Below, one piece after another: positions 31,133-39,920 of a stretch of 64,000 nucleotides of DNA. The position numbers and the translations under genes were made by a program. Position 1 is the stretch's first letter, and every line of letters starts with the position of its first letter. The DNA lies in NCBI GenBank assembly GCA_002742765.1, contig DLUF01000045.1, positions 1 to 64,000 on the forward strand, read 5' to 3'. The notes under the pieces were generated by a model, which was given only the letters and a program-made list of their open reading frames with translations, made no database searches and had not been told where the DNA came from. The DNA comes from Sulfurospirillum sp. UBA12182 (lineage in GTDB: Bacteria; Campylobacterota; Campylobacteria; Campylobacterales; Sulfurospirillaceae).

Positions 31133-31603
31133 TCAAAAAATCAGATTTTCTTGTTTTGCTTGGAGAATCTGTACCAATGCCTTTGGAGAGAGTTTGATTT
31201 GCGCACCCCTAATCCCAGCACTCACACATATAAACTCTTGCTCACTTGCGCTTACATGTAAAAAAGTAGGATAGAGCTTTTTCATCCCAAAAGGAGAACA
31301 TCCCCCACGGATATAACCTGTGAGTTTAAGCAAATCTTTCTGCGGAATCATCACACACTTTTTACGATTTGCTACTTTTGCTAAAGCTTTTAAATCAAGC
31401 TCATCATCCCCAGGGATGCAAGCAACAAGAGGTTGATTTTTCTCATCTATACAAACCAAAGTTTTAAAAATTTGCTTGATATTTATCCCTGAAACTTCGG
31501 CTACATGTAAAGCACTCAAATCACTCTCATCAACCTCATACTCTATCACTTCATATTCGATTTTGTGTTTGTCTAAGATGCGACATGCGTTTGTTTTTTT
31601 CAT
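31133..31603 (-). CDS. ybaK: Cys-tRNA(Pro)/Cys-tRNA(Cys) deacylase YbaK
   Basis: Proofreading enzyme that hydrolyses mischarged tRNA. The YbaK/ProX fold is seen in KKTNACRILDKHKIEYEVIEYE, GINIKQIFKTLVC, GDDELDLKALAKVANRKK and GGCSPFGMKK. The frame opens at 31636, but the ATG at 31603 has AAGGAG 5 bases upstream and matches family N-termini. Two TACATGTA palindromes (31253, 31502) encode FLHV and ALHV. Confidence 0.92.
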   Translation of the reverse strand: MKKTNACRILDKHKIEYEVIEYEVDESDLSALHVAEVSGINIKQIFKTLVCIDEKNQPLVACIPGDDELDLKALAKVANRKKCVMIPQKDLLKLTGYIRGGCSPFGMKKLYPTFLHVSASEQEFICVSAGIRGAQIKLSPKALVQILQAKQENLIF

Positions 31604-31644
31604 AATAACTCCTTGGAACTCTTGATATATTTTCAAATAAATTA

Positions 31645-31855
31645 CTACGGCAATAAATCCAACCCCAACTCTTTTAAAAATGCATTATGCTCATTTGTAT
31701 ATTTGAGTATATCTTTTTCCAGATTCACCACGTAGTTCTCGCAATTGTCAAATAATCCTTTACAACTGAGTTTTGCTCTAACTCGCCGCAAGAAGCGATA
31801 CAAAAGCTTTAACGTCTATTGCGTTGTAGATGATGATGTTTTTTTCTTCAACCAT
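31645..31855 (-). pseudogene. Remnant of a RhuM-family gene
   Basis: An ATG at 31855 follows the TAG of the RhuM-Fic gene directly. The first codons read MVEEKNIIIYNAIDVKAFVS, close to RhuM N-termini, and then run into a stop. In another frame EQNSVVKDYLTIA matches an internal RhuM segment, again ended by a stop. A third stretch, EKDILKYTNEHNAFLKELG, ends at 31645; I cannot place it. The fragments in different frames indicate a gene cut by internal deletions. Recognition is from memory of RhuM sequences. Confidence 0.6.
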
Positions 31856-32854
31856 CTATTCTCCTAAAATATTTACTATCAGATTTATCACGGTTTCTTT
31901 TTGTTGTGGGTCACTTTTGGCGCTCATGAGCGAGAGTGCCACCAGAGCGTTATCGTTGATTTTTAGCTCACCACTACTTTTGTAAAGCATATTGTTTTTT
32001 GACAAAAAAAGTATAAACATAAAAGCACCAATGCGTTTGTTGCCATCATTAAACGGATGCCCCTTGATGATGTAGTAAAGCAGATTTGCCGCTTTTTCTT
32101 CAACACTAGGAAGGAGATCAACACCGCCAAATGTTTGGTAGATATTTCGCACCATTCCACCAAACTCTCCGGCTTTTTCTCTTCCAAAAAGCTCTGTAGC
32201 TTCCCCTTTTCTCATAAGTTCACTTTTGAGTTGAGCGATAGCCTCTTTTGCCTCATCAACATCCAAAACAAACTTTGCCTCTTTGGGTACGATGTTTACA
32301 TGTAAAGAATCCTCATCATACCCTTGCAGCAGTGACCAGGTACGAGAATAATTAAGTATCACATCCAACAACCCTTTGGCTTCATGAAGCTCAAGCTCAC
32401 TTTGTGAAATCGTACTTTGTAGCAGAGATATCGTCTTGTTTAACTCTTGAAGCCCTTTTTGCTCTAGCCTTTTTTGGTTGAGTGCGTAACCGTTTATGAG
32501 ATATTCTTTAAGAACTTTGGTCGCCCATACTCTAAAGCTTGTGGCTCTTTTAGAATTTACTCTGTAGCCCAAAGAGATAATCATATCGAGGTTATAGAAC
32601 TCTACTTCCCGCTTGACTTCTCTTTTTCCTTCTTTTTGAACTGTTTCCATTTTGGAAATAGTTGAACTATTTAATTCGCCATCTGAAAGAATATTTTTGA
32701 TATGTTTATTTATAGCAGGCACATTTACATCAAAAAGCAAAGCCATCTGCTTCTGGCTCAACCATACAGTATCGTTTTCAAGCGATACATCAAGCTTTAT
32801 CTCTCCGTTAGCATCTTTGTAGATGATGATTTGGTTGTTTGGTTCGGTTATCAT
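31856..32854 (-). CDS. RhuM-Fic/Doc fusion protein (restriction-island accessory)
   Basis: Protein of 332 residues. The N-terminal half is RhuM-like (TVWLSQKQMALLFDVNVPAI, then EVEFYNLDMIISLGYRVNS), a region typical of proteins linked to restriction loci. The C-terminal half is a Fic/Doc domain with HPFNDGNKRIGAF at residues 266-278, holding the conserved His, acidic residue, Asn-Lys and Arg. Such enzymes transfer AMP or phosphate to target proteins; the target here is unknown. It lies downstream of the RloC-like gene with the same orientation. It has one TACATGTA copy at 32297 (SLHVN). Confidence 0.85.
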   Translation of the reverse strand: MITEPNNQIIIYKDANGEIKLDVSLENDTVWLSQKQMALLFDVNVPAINKHIKNILSDGELNSSTISKMETVQKEGKREVKREVEFYNLDMIISLGYRVNSKRATSFRVWATKVLKEYLINGYALNQKRLEQKGLQELNKTISLLQSTISQSELELHEAKGLLDVILNYSRTWSLLQGYDEDSLHVNIVPKEAKFVLDVDEAKEAIAQLKSELMRKGEATELFGREKAGEFGGMVRNIYQTFGGVDLLPSVEEKAANLLYYIIKGHPFNDGNKRIGAFMFILFLSKNNMLYKSSGELKINDNALVALSLMSAKSDPQQKETVINLIVNILGE

Positions 32855-32855
32855 T

Positions 32856-32960
32856 TTAAGCTACCTTTTGAACTGTTGCAAAATTTACAACAACTGGATT
32901 TTGTCTGGTTATAGTTTGTGTTGTTGAAGTTTTGATTATTTTGCATACACCTTTCAGCAT
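32856..32960 (-). other. Candidate 34-codon microgene filling the rloC-rhuM/fic gap
   Basis: An ATG at 32960 follows the RloC-like stop with no gap (TAGATG) and runs 34 codons to a TAA one base before the RhuM-Fic ATG. The peptide starts MLKGVCKIIKTS and ends VVVNFATVQKVA. A competing 31-codon frame (ATG 32946, AAAGG just upstream) ends in an ATGA overlap with the next gene and holds a CCKFC cluster. The exact fit of the first frame to the gap suggests translational coupling, but there is no independent evidence of protein function. Confidence 0.3.
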
Positions 32961-35195
32961 CTATAAATTCTTCTTCATAACTTCAATTTGCCCATCAAAT
33001 TTGCTTGAAATAACTTCAATAACCTTTTTACAACCTTTTATTATCATATCTGGAGTAGTTGCCATTTGGTTTCTATAATTGCCATGAGAATTATCATGGA
33101 TTAGTGCATACAAAAATTCATTATCATCTTTTAAAAGCTCTATATTTTCGCAATATGTGATAAAATCTAAATTAGGTTTTTCAAATTTATTGATCGTCTC
33201 TAAAATATGCCTGATTAAGTTTGGTATCGTATGAGATGGTGTTTTTGTACCTTCAGACACCTCATAAATATCTCTTAAATGCTCTTCATAAGGCATAATA
33301 AGCTCTTTTTGAAGCTTCTTAATTTCTGATTTTTCAAGTATAAATTGTCCATTTACAATTCTATTTCTTATTAAAATGCTCATAAATTCTATGTTATGAG
33401 TCAAAACAAGAAATCGTAATTTATCTCCAATTGGAAATCTACTATCATCATTTAATCTTCTAATTATTTGAGCTACCGAATAAACATAATGAAAATCCAA
33501 ACTTGAGATTGGGTCATCTATCACAAAAAAAAGTTTTTTATAATCATCTTTTTTATTAATTTTTTTATGTGTTTCTGCTAAGAAAAAGCAAAAAGCCACA
33601 ATGCTTTTTTCGCCATCGCTCAAAACATCAGAAGCATTACTAATCAAATTGTGAGTATCAAATTTCAAACAAAAATTATCTTTGTCAAAAGTATATTTAC
33701 CCGCAAAAAACACATTTAAAAATTCTTCAAAAGCTTCTATAACTTTGTCTTTTTTTAAAGCTTTGGCTTGATTCTCTTTGTCGCTAATATCTTTCTCTAA
33801 GTTTTGAATTTCTTTTTGTAAAGCTACTATCTCATCTATATTTTTTATTTCAGATTGAAGTGTTTTTAAATATTGAGCTTTGCAAAGTCTTTTTTTGATA
33901 TTTAACTTTTCGTTATTTGTATTATTTTTAGCTTTGTTTAATTCATCGATATTTTTGTTATTTTTAATAGCCATATCGCTATTAGTTTTCTTGAATGCTT
34001 CAATATTTTTAATATGAACTTCTATACTTAGTTCTTTAGAAATATCATTCTTTGTATCATTGAGTATTGAAACTATGGCAATAAAATCATTTTCTAAACT
34101 TCCAGAATCTTGAAGCAATTCTATGTTTTGTTCTTTAAACGACGGCAAATATTTTTTTACATCATCAAAATCAGTTTTTGATTTTAATGAGTTCTTGTAA
34201 TTATTATCAATTTGTTGTTTTACTTCATCAACTCTTTTTATAAAAGTATCTATTTGAGAAATTATTTTAGCCTCTTCATCAGCTAAATATTTAGTATAAG
34301 TATCAATTAATTCTAAAGCATTTTGATCAAATGTTTGTTCACAAAAAGGACATTTATTTTCAGTTGTTATTTTTAAACCACTTTCTATAAATCCTTGTTT
34401 TGATTTAATTTTAGTTTTAAACTCTTCTGCAAAATGGCTTTTTGAGTAGCTATGCTTTAGTGTCTGTTCTAAATTGTCAAAAAAATCTGTTACGACATTT
34501 GCATTATTTACTGCTACATTTGGTAAATCATCAGGTAGAGTATTTAAAATAGTATTTTCTTTTTTTAACTCTTCAAAGCTTTTACTCTCACTATATCCGA
34601 AATCATTTTTACTAAAGATATTTTCAATTTTAAAATTTTTATATTCTGTTGTTCCTTTGTTAATAGCTAAATCTTTGTCATCAAGGATTATTTTTTGAGT
34701 ATTTACCCTAAGCTCAAACTCTTGTTTTTTTGTCTTTAAAGTTTCATTTTTTTCATCAAGTTCTTTTTTTTCTTTTGTTAAATCAATTTGAACTTTACTT
34801 AATATGTAACCCTCAATATTTCCGTCAGGCTTATATCCTAAATCTTCAATATTATCATGGACATAATCACTATTAAAAACATGAAATATAAGAGGTAAAG
34901 AAGATGAGATTGTTGGTGTAATGCCTTTATTAATATTTAGCTCCAATGTTCCGTTATTAGTTCCATCGCTTATTTCAAATTTCATTTTTCCTTCATCTTT
35001 TGTAAATGAAAGTAATTTATCTGAATTTTGACTTATTGGATTTTCAATCAAACGGAATAATCTACTAATAAAAGTCTTACCGCTCCCATTGTTGGCATAC
35101 ATTGCCGTTTTTAAGGAAGATGTTTTTCCTGTAAAATCAATCTTTGCATGAGGTCCGATATTTTCAATTTTTAATCCAATAGTTAATTCAGCCAT
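32961..35195 (-). CDS. rloC: RloC/PrrC-like ABC ATPase, candidate anticodon nuclease
   Basis: Protein of 744 residues of the AAA_13/PrrC-RloC type. It has Walker A ANNGSGKT (34-41), a long coiled coil with a CPFC zinc-hook-like pair (C282, C285), an ABC signature LSDGEK (525-530), Walker B FFVIDDP (Asp 560/561) and LTHN (His600). The C-terminal region has R662-x3-E666 and, 34 residues later, H700. In PrrC the nuclease triad is R-x3-E then His 32 residues on, and RloC has both a zinc hook and about this length. RloC nucleases cut the tRNA anticodon loop on DNA damage or phage signals. The nuclease call is inference from these motifs; an SMC-like defence ATPase without nuclease activity is the alternative. 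It starts 2 bases after the HsdR stub. Confidence 0.75.
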   Translation of the reverse strand: MAELTIGLKIENIGPHAKIDFTGKTSSLKTAMYANNGSGKTFISRLFRLIENPISQNSDKLLSFTKDEGKMKFEISDGTNNGTLELNINKGITPTISSSLPLIFHVFNSDYVHDNIEDLGYKPDGNIEGYILSKVQIDLTKEKKELDEKNETLKTKKQEFELRVNTQKIILDDKDLAINKGTTEYKNFKIENIFSKNDFGYSESKSFEELKKENTILNTLPDDLPNVAVNNANVVTDFFDNLEQTLKHSYSKSHFAEEFKTKIKSKQGFIESGLKITTENKCPFCEQTFDQNALELIDTYTKYLADEEAKIISQIDTFIKRVDEVKQQIDNNYKNSLKSKTDFDDVKKYLPSFKEQNIELLQDSGSLENDFIAIVSILNDTKNDISKELSIEVHIKNIEAFKKTNSDMAIKNNKNIDELNKAKNNTNNEKLNIKKRLCKAQYLKTLQSEIKNIDEIVALQKEIQNLEKDISDKENQAKALKKDKVIEAFEEFLNVFFAGKYTFDKDNFCLKFDTHNLISNASDVLSDGEKSIVAFCFFLAETHKKINKKDDYKKLFFVIDDPISSLDFHYVYSVAQIIRRLNDDSRFPIGDKLRFLVLTHNIEFMSILIRNRIVNGQFILEKSEIKKLQKELIMPYEEHLRDIYEVSEGTKTPSHTIPNLIRHILETINKFEKPNLDFITYCENIELLKDDNEFLYALIHDNSHGNYRNQMATTPDMIIKGCKKVIEVISSKFDGQIEVMKKNL

Positions 35196-35197
35196 TT

Positions 35198-35455
35198 TTA
35201 GTCCGCCTCTTTTGATGGAAATAGCTGTTGCATCGGCTCTTTTTTATATTGTGCCGTGAAGACATCAGCAGAAATAATTTGCTCTATTAATCTTGAAAAC
35301 TCTGCATCACTTAAATTGACGTAATTTAGTTCTTGAAATTTTTCGCGGAAATTTTGGTTAAGCGCATCACGGGTTCGGATATCGGGACGATATGTATATT
35401 TTTGTTCTATGAGTTTGTTTATAAAATTTTGCTCGATGTGATTTTCTTTTGTCAT
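35198..35455 (-). pseudogene. hsdR: N-terminal stub of type I restriction subunit HsdR
   Basis: An open frame of 85 codons (89 from an upstream ATG at 35467). MTKENHIEQNFINKLIEQ, YTYRPDIRTRDALNQNFREK and LSDAEFSRLIEQI match the very N-terminus of HsdR proteins. The similarity stops near DVFTAQY; the last about 15 codons are unrelated and end 2 bases before rloC. Full HsdR is about 1000 residues, so more than 90 percent is gone, and no hsdM or hsdS is in the window. The intact frame and coupling to rloC may keep it translated. Confidence 0.75.
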
Positions 35456-35502
35456 GCCTCTTCCCATGATAATACTTTTACTTGTTTTATATATTTATTG
35501 CC

Positions 35503-35515
35503 TATCAATTTGATA
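35503..35515. repeat. Inverted repeat upstream of the HsdR stub
   Basis: TATCAA-T-TTGATA lies 48 bases before the stub start, in the intergenic region between the island and the msr genes. It could be an operator for the island promoter; there is no further evidence. Confidence 0.25.
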
Positions 35516-35541
35516 AATCATAAAAAAATAAAGGATAGCAT

Positions 35542-35697
35542 ATGCATACTTCTAAAAGAATAAAGAGTATTTTGACATCGCAAAAGAGTCCAAACGAGGT
35601 AATTATATTGGAATTAAAAGTGCAAAATCTTGCTTTTTTGAAAATAAATCCTATATCCCACAAGCACTATAGCAAAAGCTATAAAAAAGTATTCTAA
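35542..35697 (+). pseudogene. Possible asparaginyl-tRNA synthetase N-terminal stub
   Basis: An ATG with AAAGGA 6 bases upstream opens a 51-codon frame. The first about 23 residues (MHTSKRIKSILTSQKS, then PNEVIILE) resemble the N-terminus of AsnS. From about 35614 the frame merely reads antisense to the end of msrQ. If correct, it marks a deletion or integration junction at the edge of the restriction island. The resemblance is short and from memory. Confidence 0.3.
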
Positions 35698-36162
35698 AAT
35701 TCCCATAACTTTTTGTGCCATATTTTCGTGGATAACTACCAAAATGAGAGCTATATAAACTAACTTATGCCATTTATTATACTTTGCAAAGAGTTTTTTT
35801 GTAGAGGTAAATCCCATAAAAACAAAAATCAAAAAGGCTACCATCCCAAGGTAGATAAAAGGTTTATCCAAAGTCTCTTTCAAAACAAATGAGATATCAA
35901 ACTGTGCGTCTAAAACAAAAAAATTGGCAAAGTGTAAAAATGCATAAAAAAGGGCAAAAAGCCCTAAAGTTTTGCGATAAACCATCAGGTTATATATCTT
36001 TTTTAAAGGGCTTATGCAAAGCGAAGCAAACAAAAAGCCCATAGAGCTAAGGCCTGTAAAAGTATAGATATACTTTATCGGGTCATTGGCATTTTGAACG
36101 CTATATACAAGATACAAAAGAGGGGTTAAAGAGATGAAAACAAGAAGAGTTTTTTTCATCAA
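35614..36162 (-). CDS. msrQ: Methionine sulfoxide reductase heme subunit MsrQ (YedZ)
   Basis: Inner-membrane heme b protein that passes quinol electrons to periplasmic MsrP. It has about six hydrophobic segments in 182 residues; heme-ligand histidines are likely in [28 protein letters not shown] and VVIHENMA. It overlaps msrP by 4 bases, the usual msrPQ pair. Its 3' end lies at the restriction-island boundary. Confidence 0.9.
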   Translation of the reverse strand: MMKKTLLVFISLTPLLYLVYSVQNANDPIKYIYTFTGLSSMGFLFASLCISPLKKIYNLMVYRKTLGLFALFYAFLHFANFFVLDAQFDISFVLKETLDKPFIYLGMVAFLIFVFMGFTSTKKLFAKYNKWHKLVYIALILVVIHENMAQKVMGILEYFFIAFAIVLVGYRIYFQKSKILHF

Positions 36163-37124
36163 AAGTACCGTTTCAAGTCCATATCTTTGTACATGTAAGC
36201 CACCTCTTTTTCATAGCCATTGAACATCAAAGTCTTTGTCTTTAAAAAACTTCCGAGCTTTCGCTCTTTGGCTTGTGACCATCTTGGATGATCAACTGTT
36301 GGATTGACATTGGCATAAAAGCCATACTCTACTGGGTTGACTACTTGCCAAGTATTTTTTGGCTCTTTTATAGTAAATTCTACATAGTCTATGGACTTTA
36401 TGGATTTAAAACCATACTTCCAAGGAACTATGAGACGAAGTGGTGCTCCATTTTGTTTTGGTAACTCTTTTCCATACATCCCAATTGCCACAAAGGCTAG
36501 TTCATTGAGCGCTTCATCCATGCGTAAACCCTCTACATAAGGATAAGGAATCGCTCCAAACATCAAACCTCTGCTTTGGTCTGGAAACATTTGTGGGTCA
36601 TACTTTGTTTTAAATGCAACATACTTTGCTTTTGCATTTGGCTTTGCTATATCTAAGAATTTTTTAAGAGGAAACCCTATCCAAGGCACGACCATCGACC
36701 AGCCCTCAACACAGCGAAAGCGGTAAATCCTCTCTTCAAGTGCAACTTGCTTTAAGATATCTTCTACTCCTAAGATAGTACTATTTTCACACTCTCCATA
36801 AAATCCAACATCCCAAGGGCTTGTTATAAGCGTATGTGCCATTTTTGCTGGTTTTTCTTTTGAAGTTGAAAATTCATAAAAGTTATTATAAGTGCTTGCT
36901 TGCTCAAAACTGTTTAACTCTAAACCCTCTCCATAAGAGGTTTTTACAAAAGATAGAGGAGTTCTTGGGGTTGTTTCCATAGCAGAGAGTTTTTCAACTA
37001 CGACACTTGAAGATACAAGCGCAGCAGCACCAAGTTTGAGGAACTCTCTTCTTTTATGGAAAAGAGTCTCATCGGTTACTTCATTTTCGCTTAGTTGCCA
37101 AGTTGGTTTTCTTAAGATATACAT
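36159..37124 (-). CDS. msrP: Periplasmic methionine sulfoxide reductase MsrP (YedY)
   Basis: Molybdopterin enzyme that repairs oxidised methionine in envelope proteins. A Tat signal ([14 protein letters not shown]) lies at about residues 23-37, after an N-terminal extension. The molybdenum-ligand cysteine is in [15 protein letters not shown]. At 321 residues it is normal length. AAAGGAG precedes the start. TACATGTA at 36190 is read here in the rare Tyr-Met-Tyr frame. Confidence 0.94.
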   Translation of the reverse strand: MYILRKPTWQLSENEVTDETLFHKRREFLKLGAAALVSSSVVVEKLSAMETTPRTPLSFVKTSYGEGLELNSFEQASTYNNFYEFSTSKEKPAKMAHTLITSPWDVGFYGECENSTILGVEDILKQVALEERIYRFRCVEGWSMVVPWIGFPLKKFLDIAKPNAKAKYVAFKTKYDPQMFPDQSRGLMFGAIPYPYVEGLRMDEALNELAFVAIGMYGKELPKQNGAPLRLIVPWKYGFKSIKSIDYVEFTIKEPKNTWQVVNPVEYGFYANVNPTVDHPRWSQAKERKLGSFLKTKTLMFNGYEKEVAYMYKDMDLKRYF

Positions 37125-37174
37125 AACATCTCCTTTAAGAAGATTATACGATTTTTTTGTGTAGTAAATGTTAG

Positions 37175-37199
37175 AAGAGAGGAGTGCTTCTCCCCTCTT
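37175..37199. terminator. Hairpin after pyk
   Basis: AAGAGAGGAG and CTCCCCTCTT form a 10-bp stem with one mismatch and a 5-base loop, immediately past the pyk stop. Five T's follow on the plus strand rather than the pyk strand, so its terminating role for pyk is uncertain. Confidence 0.4.
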
Positions 37200-37200
37200 T

Positions 37201-38646
37201 TTATAAGACTAAGTCTTCGTAGTACTCGATTTGTTCTTTTTTCAAAATTCTAATGAAGTTTGTACTTCCTTCCACTCCTGTTGGATAACCTGCTGTAACG
37301 ATATAAGTTTTATTTTTGTCGATAAAACCTTTTTGAATTCCTTTTTGCATCGTATGCCCTAGCATCAGGTTTAAACTTCCTGTTTCTATGTTCATAATCG
37401 GCTTAACACCCCAAGCGATAGTAAGTGAACGAGCAACTCTCTCATCATGTGTTACTGCGTAAATATCACTTTTGATTCTGTAACGAGCCAATTTTTTAGC
37501 ACTCATACCAGAACTTGTCAAGCTTATAACTGCCTCTACATTCAATCTTTCAGCAAGTTTTGCAGTTGAACTTGAGATGATATCTGTTTCATCAGAAAAT
37601 TCATAAACTCCAAATTTGTTATAAGGATAGACTGATTCTGTTTCTTTGATAGTATTTGCCATAACAGTAACAACATTTACTGGATTTTTCCCTATCGCAC
37701 TCTCTTCGCTTAACATCACAGCATCTGTTCCATCTAAAACGGCATTTGCTACGTCACTTATCTCAGCTCTTGTTGCCATCTCTTTTTCTGCCATAGAAAG
37801 AAGCATCTGTGTCGCAGTGATAACTGGTTTTGAGAGAGCATTTGCTTTTTTGATAATTCTTTTTTGGATACTTGGGACTTTATAGTAAGGTACTTCTATC
37901 CCTAAATCCCCACGAGCTACCATCAAACCATCACTCACTTCTAAAATCTCATCGATATTTTCAACAGCATCAAATTTTTCTATTTTTGCAAACACTTGTG
38001 CTCTTGATTTGTACTCAGCTAAAATATTTTTTGCTTTTCTTACATCGTTTGCATTTTGAACAAAAGAAACTGCAACAAAATCAACTCCATTTTGTGCGCC
38101 CCAGAGCAAATCTTTTTTATCTTTTTCAGTAATCACTTCTATGTTGATTACTGTGTTTGGAAAATTCACTCCTTTGTTTGATGAGAGTTTTCCATCGTTT
38201 TCGATTTTCGTTACTATCTGTTCCCCTGTTTGTATCACTTTTGCTCTGATGTTACCATCATAAAGATAGATATATTCTCCAGTTTTGAGCATATTTAAAA
38301 TCTCTGGTTGATTGATACAAAGTTTATATCTTCCTTCAGCGATTTTTTCACCCTCTATAATCTCTTTGACAAATGTAACTTCATCTCCACTTTTCAATAA
38401 AAAATCCTCTTTAAGCATACCAACTCTTACTTTAGGACCACAGATATCTTGTAAAACACCTACTTTTATACCTACATTCTCAGAAGCTTGTCTAATTTTT
38501 TGTAAAGTTTGAGAATGGTATTCATGGGTGCCATGAGAAAAATTCATTCTAAATACATTTACACCTGCTTTTATCATCCCTTCTAAAATCTCTAGCTTAT
38601 CGCTTGCAGGTCCAACTGTTGCCAATATTTTTGTTTTTTTATCCAT
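37201..38646 (-). CDS. pyk: Pyruvate kinase
   Basis: Converts phosphoenolpyruvate and ADP to pyruvate and [15 protein letters not shown] and [15 protein letters not shown] at the N-terminus, [21 protein letters not shown], and [21 protein letters not shown] (active site) are intact. At 481 residues it includes the usual A, B and C domains. GGGGAG precedes the ATG and a TATAAT lies upstream. Confidence 0.97.
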   Translation of the reverse strand: MDKKTKILATVGPASDKLEILEGMIKAGVNVFRMNFSHGTHEYHSQTLQKIRQASENVGIKVGVLQDICGPKVRVGMLKEDFLLKSGDEVTFVKEIIEGEKIAEGRYKLCINQPEILNMLKTGEYIYLYDGNIRAKVIQTGEQIVTKIENDGKLSSNKGVNFPNTVINIEVITEKDKKDLLWGAQNGVDFVAVSFVQNANDVRKAKNILAEYKSRAQVFAKIEKFDAVENIDEILEVSDGLMVARGDLGIEVPYYKVPSIQKRIIKKANALSKPVITATQMLLSMAEKEMATRAEISDVANAVLDGTDAVMLSEESAIGKNPVNVVTVMANTIKETESVYPYNKFGVYEFSDETDIISSSTAKLAERLNVEAVISLTSSGMSAKKLARYRIKSDIYAVTHDERVARSLTIAWGVKPIMNIETGSLNLMLGHTMQKGIQKGFIDKNKTYIVTAGYPTGVEGSTNFIRILKKEQIEYYEDLVL

Positions 38647-38695
38647 GAAGCAAACTCCCCTTTTTTTATAAAATATATCTTACTTTTATTACACA

Positions 38696-38701
38696 ATTAT
38701 A
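38696..38701 (-). promoter_or_regulatory. -10 box of the pyk promoter
   Basis: TATAAT on the minus strand, 49 bases before the pyk start, in an AT-rich leader. No consensus -35 is evident. Confidence 0.45.
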
Positions 38702-38835
38702 ACACATTTAATAGTAATAGTTTTTTTTAACCAATTTATTAAAGATATTTCCATAAAATACTTTAGTTTTTTTCGTAAACTTTGTGACTTGTCTCAAATC
38801 TTCAGAGTTTATCAATCCAAATAAAAAAGTGTTAT

Positions 38836-39897
38836 ATGAGAAGTGTTAAAAATCAAATTGTTTATGTCCTCTATGAAGGTAATTTTTCACAAAGAAGCTC
38901 TTCTTTACTCTTTCAAGAGATTTTAGACTTAAAACCTATCATCCTAGAGAGAAATCTTTTAGGTGTTTGTATCAAGATGAAAAATGTCCAACTAACACTT
39001 CCTCAATGTAAAGAATTTGTACAAAAATTAGTTGAAATCCAAAATAAAATCTTTGCACCTATCGCTGTTATAGAATACAGAAGTAAAATGTTCCCATACT
39101 GGAGGGAAGCAACGAAAAACAGTTCTATCAAGCTTTTTAAAACAGAACAAATTGCGCAGCTTTTTTTAAATCCAAAGTCTCTTAAACAGAAGCTAAAAGT
39201 ACTTTTGTTTGATGATGCTGATGAGATAGAAGTTGAAAAACAAGCCTCTTTTTTAGCAAAATTTGAACACAACATCGTTTATACCTCCGATAAAACAGAC
39301 TTTGAAACAAAACTTTCAAATCAAAGTGTGGATTTTGCAATAAGCCAAACAAAACTAAATCAACAAGCAAGTCAAAACAAACCAGACTCATCTGTTAAAA
39401 GTACCTCATCAGGGGTGCTAAAACTTTCTAAAAATGTCATTTTAAATCTACCTCTTTTTATAGATACAGCGGTCGATAACTTAGTAACACTTACTGGTCT
39501 TAATGCCCAAAAAACCTCTCATAACATCGCTCCTTTTCAAGAAGAGATAGAGCCAAATATCATCAGTGCCATCATGACATTTCATGGAGGTATTGAGGGT
39601 TCTTTTGTCCTTATATTTCCAAAAGATTTAGCACTTGAAGCTATCGAAGCTATGTTAGGAGAAGCTTTTGAGCGAGATGATATAGCTGGGATTAAAGATG
39701 GTGTTGGTGAGTTTTGTAACATCATCACAGGTAATGCAAAAACAAAATTTCAATCTAAAGATATCAATGTTACTTTTGAATTGCCAAAAACGTTTACTAG
39801 CATAGAAGATACAAAAAAATTTCTAAGTGATACAAATGGAGTTTGGATAAATATGAAATTGGAGAATAACCCTTTTTATATGTTTCTAACAAATTAA
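38836..39897 (+). CDS. CheX-domain chemotaxis-type protein
   Basis: Protein of 353 residues with three parts. Residues 1-110 look like a small alpha/beta (STAS-like) domain. About 117-175 (VLLFDDADEIEVEKQASFLAKF) resemble a degenerate receiver. From about 195 there is a CheX/CheC domain with EFCNIITGNAKTKF, holding the Glu-x2-Asn pair used by CheY-P phosphatases. A role in dephosphorylating CheY-like regulators is inferred. No chemotaxis gene is adjacent. No strong ribosome-binding site precedes the ATG. Confidence 0.7.
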   Translation: MRSVKNQIVYVLYEGNFSQRSSSLLFQEILDLKPIILERNLLGVCIKMKNVQLTLPQCKEFVQKLVEIQNKIFAPIAVIEYRSKMFPYWREATKNSSIKLFKTEQIAQLFLNPKSLKQKLKVLLFDDADEIEVEKQASFLAKFEHNIVYTSDKTDFETKLSNQSVDFAISQTKLNQQASQNKPDSSVKSTSSGVLKLSKNVILNLPLFIDTAVDNLVTLTGLNAQKTSHNIAPFQEEIEPNIISAIMTFHGGIEGSFVLIFPKDLALEAIEAMLGEAFERDDIAGIKDGVGEFCNIITGNAKTKFQSKDINVTFELPKTFTSIEDTKKFLSDTNGVWINMKLENNPFYMFLTN

Positions 39898-39920
39898 CTT
39901 TTACATGTAAAGGAGATTGT

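Noticed and set aside
31963-32187. 74-codon frame within the RhuM-Fic gene
   Set aside because: It is a shifted frame over the Fic domain; the Fic motif itself is intact in the main frame, so this is not a frameshifted half of the gene.
31645-35697. Integrase, insertion sequence or attachment-site repeats flanking the restriction island
   Set aside because: I looked for transposase or integrase frames and direct repeats at both edges and found none.
39003-39275. 90-codon minus-strand frame opposite the CheX gene
   Set aside because: Ser/Cys/Phe-rich composition typical of antisense to Lys/Glu-rich coding sequence; no start signal.
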